Made by a program: the position numbers and the translations under genes
The notes under the pieces: generated by a model
Seen by the model: only the letters and a program-made list of their open reading frames with translations
Database searches by the model: none
What the model was told of the DNA's origin: nothing
Shown: positions 23,434 to 33,160 of the stretch, piece after piece
Layout: each line of letters starts with the position of its first letter
Numbering within the stretch: the first letter of the stretch is position 1
NCBI GenBank assembly: GCA_001557505.1
Contig: LSAX01000003.1
Span: 496,001-560,000, forward strand
Source: Reticulascus tulasneorum
Taxonomy: Eukaryota > Ascomycota > Sordariomycetes > Glomerellales > Reticulascaceae
Length of the DNA stretch: 64,000 nt
Direction: 5' to 3'

Positions 23434-23714
23434 ACAGGGGCGTTTTTATACGCCTATCAACGATGCTCCTGTACAGCATTCTTGTCATTCCCAATTTTGG
23501 CATCCCCATATTGTGCTGTGTTAGCCATGGTGATGCGCAGCATAGCCAGAGAGACAGAGCAATTGGATATCTAGTCATGAAGAATATACAAGGAAACTTA
23601 GTCTAGGTAATTTGATCCGACATTGTCGTGCGGCATACAAGATCAAATTGTTGATCACCGGCGCCACCATCCCCGAACCATCGATCGCATTCATCTTTGC
23701 CATCTATGTGCCAG

Positions 23715-26700
23715 TTACCTAACAGTGATTACTGGCGTCTTCCACACATCCCAGTTGTCAGCTCTGTCAGGAGTGCCAAACGGCTTCAAGGCGGCAAAGC
23801 GCATGCTAACATCGGGGTTAATGGGCGTTGAAGCCTTAAAAGGGGCGAGATAGGTTACTCACGCGTATTTCCCAGGAGGGATCGTGGATCCATCGGCCAT
23901 CCTGCCGACCCAGGCGAAGGTGAACTTGGGGAAGTAATTGGTGACGGTGCGGAATGTCTGGACCGGGAACGGAAGGACGGCGGACAAGTCGACCTGGGAT
24001 GGGTCTTCGTAGTACCAGCCTGCCTGCCCGCTCCAGTAGGGCTGTTCGTGGTACGTGGTAGAGCCTACGTAGCCGTTCTCACCGGGAACCAGAGGCCAGC
24101 TCCATTTGCGCTCGACCCAGTCGGCCTCGAAGATCTAGTTACATTACCGAGTTAGGATGCTGGGCAAAAACGGAGCGCGCGTCGCAGGTGACGGTTGACT
24201 TACATCCCATCTTATTTGCCGGGAACCCCATTTCAAAGAAGTAACAATCATGGGAAAGTCCCCAGTGGCGAGATCGAAGGAGTATCTGACAATAGGGTAA
24301 GTAAGCGTTCTCTCCGGTCTAATGCAAATGCTCACGTGTTAAAAATGCTGATATCCTTGTTCTGGCCGTATGTATCAGACTGGTAAGGCCCTTCACCTGC
24401 TGGGAAGATATGTGCGAGTTCGCGCTTCATGCTGAAAGCCACACCTATTATGCGGAGTGGTTAGTAATCTGGACCCTTTGATGGAAGAATGGGCTCATAC
24501 CCATATAAGGGACCGAGAGAGTCTCGCCGACACTGCTGGAAACAATAACCTTCCCGCTGTAGACTGGGAGTTTTGTCTCGTCAGAGTACTTCACTGGCTT
24601 GAAGTTGATGCTGTTTATACAATTAGTACATTTTATTATGGTGCTAAATCACGAATGGGGCCACTTACTTGAAGGACTTGGTCTGGCCGGGCTTCAAGAC
24701 CTGTCCTCGGGACGGCAAAGTCACCTCCGGGATAATCGTAATCGGGGAAAGCTCCCAGGCCTTGGCTACCTCAAATTGCCGCGGGGACTGGGCCTCAAAC
24801 CCGCCGGCAGGCTGAAGTGCAAATGAGTACTTGACTTCGATGTCGTGGTTGTTTGTGATCTCGATCTTGTGGTATCGCTGGAAGTTGGTGGTGTCGTTGA
24901 GCACGATCTTGTCGAATTTGAGAGACGTGTTGTACGTGAGCACTTTCCACGCGTCGATCTGGCCGGTGCCTATCTGTGGAACTGGGGCAAAGTAGTCATA
25001 GTTCACTGGCTCCTCTGCAATGGAATCCACCATCCAGGGCAGCGAACTTCCGCTGGAGATAATTCTGTTCCCGAGCATCTTGGCAAACCCTGGCCCGTGA
25101 ACATCTCGGCCACCGAACTTGCTTATGTAGAGAGCAGCAACGCCGGCAACATAGGGGCACGCCATTGAAGTTCCGCTGATGCTGGTATAAAGACCATCCA
25201 CGTCCTCCAACCCGCTCCACTTTGCACTGAGGATGTCGGAGCCCGGCGCTGCTATGTCCGGCTTGATCTTGAGATCGTAAAGGCCGCCCCAGCTGGTGAA
25301 GTAGCTAGGAACGCCGCCCGACGTGAGTTCGGCCGAGACGTAGTTTTCGGCCTGCTCCGGGTCGAAGCTGGCGACCACCTTGCCCCCAGCCTTAAGGACG
25401 TCGATGATTGCCAGAGCCGTCTTGGTCTCGAGGACACCGGCCCTGGGTACTTGAAAACCCGTGAACAGCCGTTCGAGCCCACCATCAAGGCTATAGAATA
25501 AAGCATGGTCAGCCTCGGCAAACTCCAAGTACCACTGTTTATAAGCGATGTTGCAACCCTCCACCCGTACTAAGACAATCTTGCCTGCTAGGGAAGGTGT
25601 GCCCGTCGGGTCGTGCTGATCGATGCAGGCCTCATCTGCGGCAGCGTCGAAACTGAGAACGACAATCTCTCTGTCCTGAACGTCCCAAAGAAACCCAAAA
25701 TTCAGGTAGGGATCAGGGTTATGCGCCGGGTCGTAGGCCAATGTCGTGGTGTTCTCGACGCCGTTCAGACTGAATGTGGCAGTAAAAGGTCTGGCGGAGA
25801 CGGTGGTCGGCACAGTTGATGCAATGGCGAGGACGCCATCAGCAGAGGAGCCGGAGCTGGGGAAGAACACTCCTGCGATTTCACCATCGTTACCAGCCGA
25901 GATCGTCACGACGACACCCAAGGCAACCAATCGGTCTGCCACGGCTTGCCAGGCGCCGTCAGCCCACCCGTCGGGGCCTCCAATGCTGCAAGTAACCACA
26001 TCGGCCTGGAAATTTAGTTAGTTCTCATTATGGCACATGGAGGCTCATGCATTGGATTCCGCTGCAATATGACGAAGCAAAGAAGTTCTACGTACTCCGT
26101 CTTCATAAGCCCTCATGAAGGCTTCCAGAATCCAGTCATCATCAATGTAACCCTACCAGAAGATTAGCGGGAGCCTATGGCATCGAGTTCGCAGAAAGTA
26201 ACTAACCGAGCCGCTGGCGACTTTGTACGCGAGCAGAGTAGCGTCAGGAGCGGCTCCCTTGAACCTGCACGTCTGTGAGCATTGCCCGTGCCTATCTTTA
26301 TTGTAGGAATGAGTACTTACCACTCGTGATTTCCAGCAACAATTCCAGCAACATGTGTGCCATGCATGTTTTGGTCCATCGGGTCATCATCTGGGATAGC
26401 TTCCTCATATGGAAAGTCTGCAACTAGTCACTACCAGTTTTCCCTCTCGCGGGCAATTTACTTACTTGTGTTGCCACCGAAGTCATAGCCGCGGACAACC
26501 CTGCAACCATCCCCGAAGCAGCCACCCAACTATTCCACGTTTAGTTACCAAAAGCACAAAGGACAAGGGTCGACGTACAGCGGGGTGTAGGTAATCGACG
26601 CCCGTATCGACAACGGCCACTTTGACCCCTTTTCCGGTAATGCCCGCAGCGTGCAGCTTGTCTACGCCGGTCATGTGGTGAATTGAGAAGTTCTTCGCAA

Positions 26701-27078
26701 CAACGTCGCTTGGCGGCAGGGGTTCGGCGACGTTGTATCGCCGCGATGGCCAGGCGCTGATGACCTTCTCGAGGGCGACGAGAGAGTCAATGTTGTCAAC
26801 ATCTGACTCAATGGTGAGGCCGTTAAAAATGTCAGATTTGAAAGACTTCAGAACCTTGGCACCGCCTTTGGCGTCGAAGATGGCGGAGACTGAAGCGATG
26901 TCGTTGGGCTGGGATTGTCAGTGACGGAAGATGCACGGCCACGTTTGGATCTACGACTTACAGCAACCTCGAGAATGAACTTCTTGTTTGGCACAAGCGC
27001 GGGCTCGTCGCGACGACGATTCCTACTTCGCGCGGCGCCAACGAGTGGCAGCGCCAAAAGAATTGACGAGAAACGCAT
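23715..27078 (-). CDS. Secreted subtilisin-like serine protease with PA domain (S8, vpr-like)
   Basis: Extracellular endopeptidase, 907 residues. Exons on the minus strand: 27078..26962, 26908..26579, 26529..26466, 26417..26321, 26264..26207, 26152..26096, 26005..24669, 24610..24501, 24444..24336, 24285..24204, 24134..23863 and 23805..23715. Order of parts: signal peptide (about 1-17); I9 propeptide (about 33-110); S8 domain with Asp140 (VAVVDTGVD), His189 (HGTHVAG), oxyanion Asn near 280 (ISAGNDG) and Ser521 (GTSMACPYVAG); a PA insert at about 320-445; a C-terminal Fn3-like region ending in PFGTPDRADNWDVWKTP. All twelve exons keep phase and all donors are GT. The fifth exon needs the second of two nearby AG acceptors, because the first makes a stop. 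It is convergent with the amidase, 281 bp apart. Confidence 0.94.
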
Positions 27079-29120
27079 CTTGGCCGATCGTGTGCTTGAC
27101 CTGAGTTCAAGAAACGCCTGTATTCATTTATCCTGGGATCTCGGAATTGTCCCGATAGTTATAGTCGGCGACGGCGCTGGGCTGACGCCCGAGCGGCGGC
27201 ATCGTCCTTCCCCATCAGGCTCAGGGAATCAGGATATGCAGCGCTGTCATCGGAAGCGATCGCCACAGCACCAGGTGTGACGCGTGCCCAGATTAGGACG
27301 GTAGTGTGTGATGGGATCCAGAAATTCGTACATATTGCAGTCTGTCTGAAAGAAGAACATGGCTCCATGGGCATCCTTCTTGGCGAACGGCACCTGCCAA
27401 AGTGGGACCCCAAAAATAGACAGCTAGCAGGGGCTCGACCCCGGGAACCAGGATTCATCCCACAACAAAAGTGACACTGGTTGCGTTGAGTAGGAAGAAG
27501 GTGGCTCTTTTCTTCACATCTTCAGACCGCTAAGTGACCGAAACCTCTCGCCATGCCACCTCTTTCATCATGTGTCCACGTGGCGGCAGGGCTGATGAGT
27601 GGGCATCCGTCTCCGTTGTGCATAGGTAGTCCGACGCTTGACATTACGCAATGAAAAAAAGGCCCTGTCACCCAACGTAGGAGCCGCATCTTCACCTGGA
27701 ATAAGCTTAAAGCTGTGCCTGGAACTTCCCATTCGCTGCAAATCGAGTTACCAAAGTACCTCCCACTGCAAGATGAAATTACACTATGCAAAAGAGATCC
27801 CAAGGTGTCAGGCGGGAGCAAGCCAGGTTCGGGGGTTTATACCGGGAGGTCAATCTGGTAACTTACATGCCTGAAAAGACCAGTTGACGCCGAGTCGCCG
27901 ACCCCTGCACCGTCGCAACGACTATTGGGGGATGCGCCGCGGACGTGCATAACCAGCTACCCAACCTGGATGCTGCTCGTAATGCGTGCTTCGTACATCG
28001 ATCGGTGAGCCATCTCGTACAGCAAAGACCGTAAGCTGAGGGGCGGGGAGTTTAGGTTATCTTACATACTGCCTGTCTACCGTGCCGCAAGGTCAGTGCT
28101 GAGTGCGAACGCTGGGATTAATGACTTTGATAGCCTGGAGGCATAGGCGAGGTTCTTCTGACATTTGTCGCCTTTTAGGGCTTGCGCCGCAAGTAAAGGA
28201 TGCATGACACGACAAGCTGACACCCCGGTGTCGGCGGGGATTTGGGCTTAAGTTATCTTGGCCGGCTCACTGAAGGATCCAAAGTTACCGAATCTGTGGT
28301 AATGCACCCTTGTCAGATGCCGATTGCAATCTGCTATATTGATGCTTGATCTAATTACCTTCCCGGGTCAGACTGGTTGCTTGCGCTCGAACGTCAACAG
28401 ATCCGAAATAGGCCGAAACTCCTGCCTTGCGAGTTTGGAGGATTGATAATCTCGACTGTTCGCAATGTTTCAACTGCTTTTTGTGCCTCTTTCCCTATGT
28501 CCGATCTTCGGGAGCATTCGCGGTAATTAATCAGTTCCACTAGCAGTCATCGTATTACGGGAGATGTCCAATCTATTGAGAGGCACGCAGATCTGAAACA
28601 TATCTTTTGGTGCAGAACGCGATGGTAATATTATGCGCTACCTGAATGGCGGGCCGGGCAACGAGATTGATGGCGCCATTTACGCGGATTTTTGACTATC
28701 AGCCCCTCCCTCACCTGGGTTCATAGTGACATCTATATTTTACTAAAATTGTGTGTGTGACGATATGTTACTCAGTAGTGTAAATCGATCCGTAGCTCGA
28801 AGACAGCATCTTCTGCATTGTCCTAAATGCCTCCTAACTTAAGATGAAAACCGGCTGCCCGAGCGCTTCTCGGTGCGCCGCGAATGATATAGCTAGGCTA
28901 TAAGCCGGTGGTCTGTCCGTCAAACTACGCCAGAATCTTCTTGATCGCAAACGCATCGTGGCGAGTCTCTGGGTATTGTACCTGTCGTCTTCGTTGATCG
29001 GGCCGGGCGTACCGCGACTATGTCAGCTTTGCCCTATCGGACCTAGTGACACTCCTTGTTCGAGATATTGCTGGACCCTCTAGCTGATCCTGCGAGCACC
29101 AACCCGGCGAATCAGATTCT
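27079..29120. other. 2-kb intergenic region between subtilase and aminotransferase
   Basis: No supported gene. The region holds the subtilase promoter, a GC-rich motif copy at 28221-28243, and a possible tiny two-exon frame (28465-28695, see findings). No transposon features were recognised. Confidence 0.45.
28221..28243. promoter_or_regulatory. Second copy of the CCCCG...CGGGG motif
   Basis: CACCCCGG overlaps GGTGTCGGCGGGGATTT. The latter matches the element ahead of the amidase at 15 of 17 positions. It lies 1.1 kb upstream of the subtilase start. Function is unknown. Confidence 0.3.
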
Positions 29121-30704
29121 TCACATTATCTTTTCAATGATCTGCCTGTCATGCACCACGGCGTCCCCAGCTCCAGTCTCGTTTCTCATGCGCAGGATTA
29201 CCCTGCCTAGTCTCTCCACTCCTTCGACGATGACATCCTCGTCCTCCCAAGCGAAGCAAACTCGGATATCCCGAGGGAACTGCAACGCTGCTTCGTCTCC
29301 CTCGACTTGGAACAGGTTCCCAAAAGCAATGGTCAGGTTCTCCTCTTCGCGAGCTCGGTACGCGATATCTTTAGCCGGGGGACCATGCGGGAATGTCATC
29401 CAGATAAAATATCCGCCTGCAATGCTGGTAATGTCGTCTGCCTTGCCAGTCTCGTCACCTACGCTGTTCGCCGTATCCATAGAGCTCTGTCGGAGTTGGA
29501 CGCCAAGCGGCCCAAGCACCCGTTGTATAGTATCGATCATCAGCCGCCACCGGCGTCCGTACGCGTCTCGCAAACCACCGTGTCCGTCGATATGGCGATC
29601 GAGGTCGCCGGACTTGAGCATCTCACACAGGTAAACAGCAACTAGCTGGCTAGCCGCACCGCCACTTCGCTGGCATCCCGTTTGCCAAAGCCCCTTCGCG
29701 AAGTCAGCCGTCGACTCGGTCCAACCTGTCCGCACGCCAGGTCCAACGAGCTTGCTGAAAGAGCCGTTCGACACAGTGTTCCCGAAGTGCTGGCCTTGGG
29801 GATCATGAGAGGAGGGGCCGTACGTGGCGTCGATATCCACGATGCGTGGTAGTAGCGCAGTTGTCAGGTCAGGACTGTCCGCCTCGGGCTCAGACGAAAC
29901 ATGCCATTGTAGCATATCGTAGACGTCGTCCGCGATGATAAGCGCATCATATTTCCTAGCTAGCTCTACGAGACCTTTGCGGCGCTTCAGTGACATGGTG
30001 ATGCTAGATGGGTTGGAGAAGGTTGGCACGGCGTAGATCACATGCCGGTAGATTTTGCGGAAAGGTCGCGGATCTTTACATAATTGTGCCTTTCCGGATC
30101 CTCGGGCTTTCTCCATCTCCAAGAAGCTTTCCTCCAGCTCCCGGATGCTCCGTTCCAAGTACACCAAGTTAATTCCCTCATCGTCCTCGGGGACTGCTTT
30201 CATCCGGCCGGTGAGCCCGGCATCCGCGAAGATGGGGCACGCCATGAAGTAGCATGGTGCCACCATGAAGACGCCCTGAGTGTAGCCGGGATCCGTGAAG
30301 GACTCTAAGATAGATGAGATGCTTTGAGATGCCCCAGATGTGATGGTAATTCTCTGTGGGTCGAGCCTGGTATCTGGATTTGTGCCTAGCTTCTGCTGCC
30401 AGGGTCCGTAGAACCGACCGAGCCATTTTGCAAGCTCTGAACACATGGGTGCATAGCCCGGATCGAGTCCATATAGGAGCGCCGGTGTCGCAAGGGCAGG
30501 GTCGGAGAGGACCCTGTGCGAAATGTTGGCGAGAGCTGCCGCGGGGAGCAGCGACGGCGAAGGCCAACCTCGAAGCAGGTTGATATGCTTCCCACCTGAG
30601 TTTGTCGGTAGTAGTGCCCTCGTCAGAAAATCTTGCAGCTCGTTGTTTGCCATTGTTGCTAATCCTGAATTATATGGAATTGTTGACAGTTGTTGAGCAG
30701 ACAT
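29121..30704 (-). CDS. Class I/II PLP-dependent aminotransferase
   Basis: Fold type I aminotransferase of 527 residues without introns, in the group of 2-aminoadipate- or valine-pyruvate-like transaminases. Visible features: INLLRGWPSP near the N-terminus, GLDPGYAPMCSELAKW, TSGASQSISSI (phosphate-binding region), YAVPTFSNPSS, Asp259 in ALIIADDVYD, the Schiff-base Lys318 in SNGSFSKLVGPGVRTGW, and FIWMTFP near the C-terminus. No targeting signal is seen. ATG 30704 is the first in frame; ATG at 30653 (MANNELQDF) may be the true start. The substrate cannot be read from sequence. It is transcribed away from the ankyrin-type gene. Confidence 0.88.
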   Translation of the reverse strand: MSAQQLSTIPYNSGLATMANNELQDFLTRALLPTNSGGKHINLLRGWPSPSLLPAAALANISHRVLSDPALATPALLYGLDPGYAPMCSELAKWLGRFYGPWQQKLGTNPDTRLDPQRITITSGASQSISSILESFTDPGYTQGVFMVAPCYFMACPIFADAGLTGRMKAVPEDDEGINLVYLERSIRELEESFLEMEKARGSGKAQLCKDPRPFRKIYRHVIYAVPTFSNPSSITMSLKRRKGLVELARKYDALIIADDVYDMLQWHVSSEPEADSPDLTTALLPRIVDIDATYGPSSHDPQGQHFGNTVSNGSFSKLVGPGVRTGWTESTADFAKGLWQTGCQRSGGAASQLVAVYLCEMLKSGDLDRHIDGHGGLRDAYGRRWRLMIDTIQRVLGPLGVQLRQSSMDTANSVGDETGKADDITSIAGGYFIWMTFPHGPPAKDIAYRAREEENLTIAFGNLFQVEGDEAALQFPRDIRVCFAWEDEDVIVEGVERLGRVILRMRNETGAGDAVVHDRQIIEKIM

Positions 30705-31406
30705 GCAAGTCCTCTACAAAGATTGAGAAACTACCAAATACGACTAAACTCGCTCTCGTTGGGCCTTTGTTTGCACATCGGCGCAGGTGAGATGTAGGAG
30801 CAGCCAGGAATCGCGGATCAAAGTATGTCAGAACAGAGCCGGATATCTTATTCAGAAGTGAGAATGAGGGGATTGGCACCAAACGTCGTTATCAAACGCT
30901 GGAGGTAATCCCAATACGGGCAGATATTACCTAGGCACCTCAAATCACGTGAGCCATAGATACTGTATCAAAGGCTCCTCCCGGTTCGCTGTGCATTTCA
31001 AGCTGCTCACATAAGCAGGCAGGGCGACCCTTTAACAAAGGCCATTCCCAAACATCAATCAGTCTTGTGGCCCATAGAAAGGCGTTGGAGTACGAACCAT
31101 ATAAAGTACTAAGGTAAAGACAAATCATCCTAATTCCTCAGGTACCCCGCTACAGTACAATGACTCTGAGAGCGGTGATTTCGATGCTCCATATATTTTT
31201 TGTCAGATTTCAATAGACAGGAGCTGTGTCCTTATCCACAGGCACTAACCAAGTTTATCTATGTCAGCCGCGCATTAGAATTGTCTCGGGCTTACAGTAA
31301 TTCTTTGCCAGTGCCCCTCGCACCTACAGGGCTTATAAGTCTCACCATTCCCAAGGTTTGGTGTCTGTCCAATCGACTCAACGCCCGTCTCCCACAATTC
31401 CTGACG
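30705..31406. other. Divergent intergenic region, aminotransferase and ankyrin gene
   Basis: No gene is seen; promoters of two divergent genes. The ankyrin frame is open from 31200, but only from a TTG codon. Confidence 0.5.
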
Positions 31407-33035
31407 ATGGCCGGCCCAGTTCTTGTCCCACCGTCCGTGCAAGACTCGGAAATAGACTACGTTCCGTCCGCCGAAGTCCTGGCAGCCCAGCCAGAGCCCT
31501 GCAGCGAATCGATCAGCAATAACTCCCAACTAGATGTTGAGATTCCTGGTCCCGTGCTTCGCGCTGCTACTCTACCTGACATCCGCATTCTTCGTGGCCT
31601 GCTTCGCTATCAGACCAGTGACGGGATCATCGTCTTCCCGCCCACAAACATCATCGTCGGCCCATTGCATGGGCCTTGGTGTGCCGCTCTCAACAAGGCC
31701 ATCCATGCCAGGCTTGTTGACCATGCGCGCCTGCTACTGCAATACGGAGCTGTGCCGGACGGCTTTCCGGCGTGGTGCTTTCATTCTGCCAGCACGCGGT
31801 TCCTGCGCGGTCGGGACAAGCAGGTGACAATGGCTGCGGGATGTAATCTAACTGCCCGCGATGGAGCGATTGCCGCTGTGGCTTCTCGGGGGAATCTGTT
31901 GGTTGCTGCTGACCAGGTGTCGCCGCTGACGAAGGACGAGACTTTGGCCCGGCAGGTAGGCGTGGCAAGGTTTTGGGCTGAGCGAGACTTCCCGAGAACC
32001 GACTATCCCACGAATAATCCCGAGTCGGCTCTTACAGCTGCGATAAAAATTGGGGATTCACAGCTGTATGAGGTGCTTGTACAAAGTGGCACTGGCGCGG
32101 ATGAGGCTGCTTGGATGCGCTGTTGTGATGAGCAGCTGACCCAGGGGGCATCGCCGTCCTATTATTGTGTCGAATCGCCGCTGTCGGCTGCAGTCAGCAG
32201 GAAAAATGCTGAGATGGCCAGGTTTCTCATTCGCCGAGGACATAGGCCGGATGCGTTCCCCATGGCGCTCGTTACGAGGTGTATGAGTCCGATCATGATG
32301 GCTGTTGCAAGCTCATGGCTACCTGGATTTAAGATTCTACGAGAGCATGCTGACATGACACGGGTGACGCCTATATTTCTGTGCCATCTACTGCACTTCG
32401 CCGCTTCGACGATAGATTTAGACACGGTCAAGCTAGTTGTTGAGTCGTTGAGGGACCAGGGAAGTTTGAAAAAGTTGATCACACAAGCGTCGGGCCTTGG
32501 CCACACATCGCTACATATTGCTAGCTTACCGCTGGACGACAAGGTACTTAATATGCACTCACAACCAATATACAACTCAATCCACGTCAGCAGGACTCTG
32601 ATCGAAGACTGGACGCCAGCTTCTTTGGATTCAAAGCCGCCAGTCTCAACAAATAACGGATGGAGAGGCAGAAATAGGTGGAGAGGGCAGGCTAGAGACC
32701 GTGGTCCTACGTTTGTGAACGTTTCAAAGATGCATCAGACTGCTCAAGCAGAAGTATTACTTTACTTCATGGAACTCATCGCGGCACTGGGAGTCAACGA
32801 ACTCGCGTGGGACCAAGATCTTCAGGGTAATACGATGCTGCATTACCTCGCTTCGGTTCGAAACCCCGACATCGAGCTTCTGCAGAGGTTGAGACAATAT
32901 GATGGAGGCGAACATGCGTATACGGGACCGAGGAATCTGTGGGGCTTCAGTGCAGAGGACTTGTTCAATAGCGGACAAGATGCGAGCAAGGACTTTGAGC
33001 AGCAATGTATGGCATTCTGGAACAATAGTCAATGA
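31407..33035 (+). CDS. Ankyrin-repeat-type protein
   Basis: Single-exon protein of 542 residues. Degenerate ankyrin-like units can be seen: ESALTAAIKIGDSQLYEVL (near residue 203), ESPLSAAVSRKNAEMARFL (near 255), LLHFAASTIDLDTVKLVVE (near 328), GHTSLHIASLP (near 365) and GNTMLHYLASVRNPDIELL (near 473). An Arg/Trp/Gly-rich stretch (RGRNRWRGQARDRG) lies near 418. There is no signal peptide or membrane segment, so an intracellular scaffold role is likely. The start is the first ATG. It converges on the LysM gene, with 125 bp between the stops. The ankyrin call is moderately firm because the repeats are weak. Its possible link to the LysM and chitinase genes is positional only. Confidence 0.75.
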   Translation: MAGPVLVPPSVQDSEIDYVPSAEVLAAQPEPCSESISNNSQLDVEIPGPVLRAATLPDIRILRGLLRYQTSDGIIVFPPTNIIVGPLHGPWCAALNKAIHARLVDHARLLLQYGAVPDGFPAWCFHSASTRFLRGRDKQVTMAAGCNLTARDGAIAAVASRGNLLVAADQVSPLTKDETLARQVGVARFWAERDFPRTDYPTNNPESALTAAIKIGDSQLYEVLVQSGTGADEAAWMRCCDEQLTQGASPSYYCVESPLSAAVSRKNAEMARFLIRRGHRPDAFPMALVTRCMSPIMMAVASSWLPGFKILREHADMTRVTPIFLCHLLHFAASTIDLDTVKLVVESLRDQGSLKKLITQASGLGHTSLHIASLPLDDKVLNMHSQPIYNSIHVSRTLIEDWTPASLDSKPPVSTNNGWRGRNRWRGQARDRGPTFVNVSKMHQTAQAEVLLYFMELIAALGVNELAWDQDLQGNTMLHYLASVRNPDIELLQRLRQYDGGEHAYTGPRNLWGFSAEDLFNSGQDASKDFEQQCMAFWNNSQ

Positions 33036-33160
33036 GAATATGTCAATCTACATCTACATGTTCTAAATATGAAGAGTCTTGAATCCAGCTTCCGGATGGA
33101 GGTATTTCTAGTTCTCGGCTGCTACTCAGAGAATGTTGTGTGCCGAGACAGCTAAACGAA

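Noticed and set aside
31200..31406. 69-codon N-terminal extension of the ankyrin-type protein
   Set aside because: The frame starts with TTG; the first ATG is at 31407.
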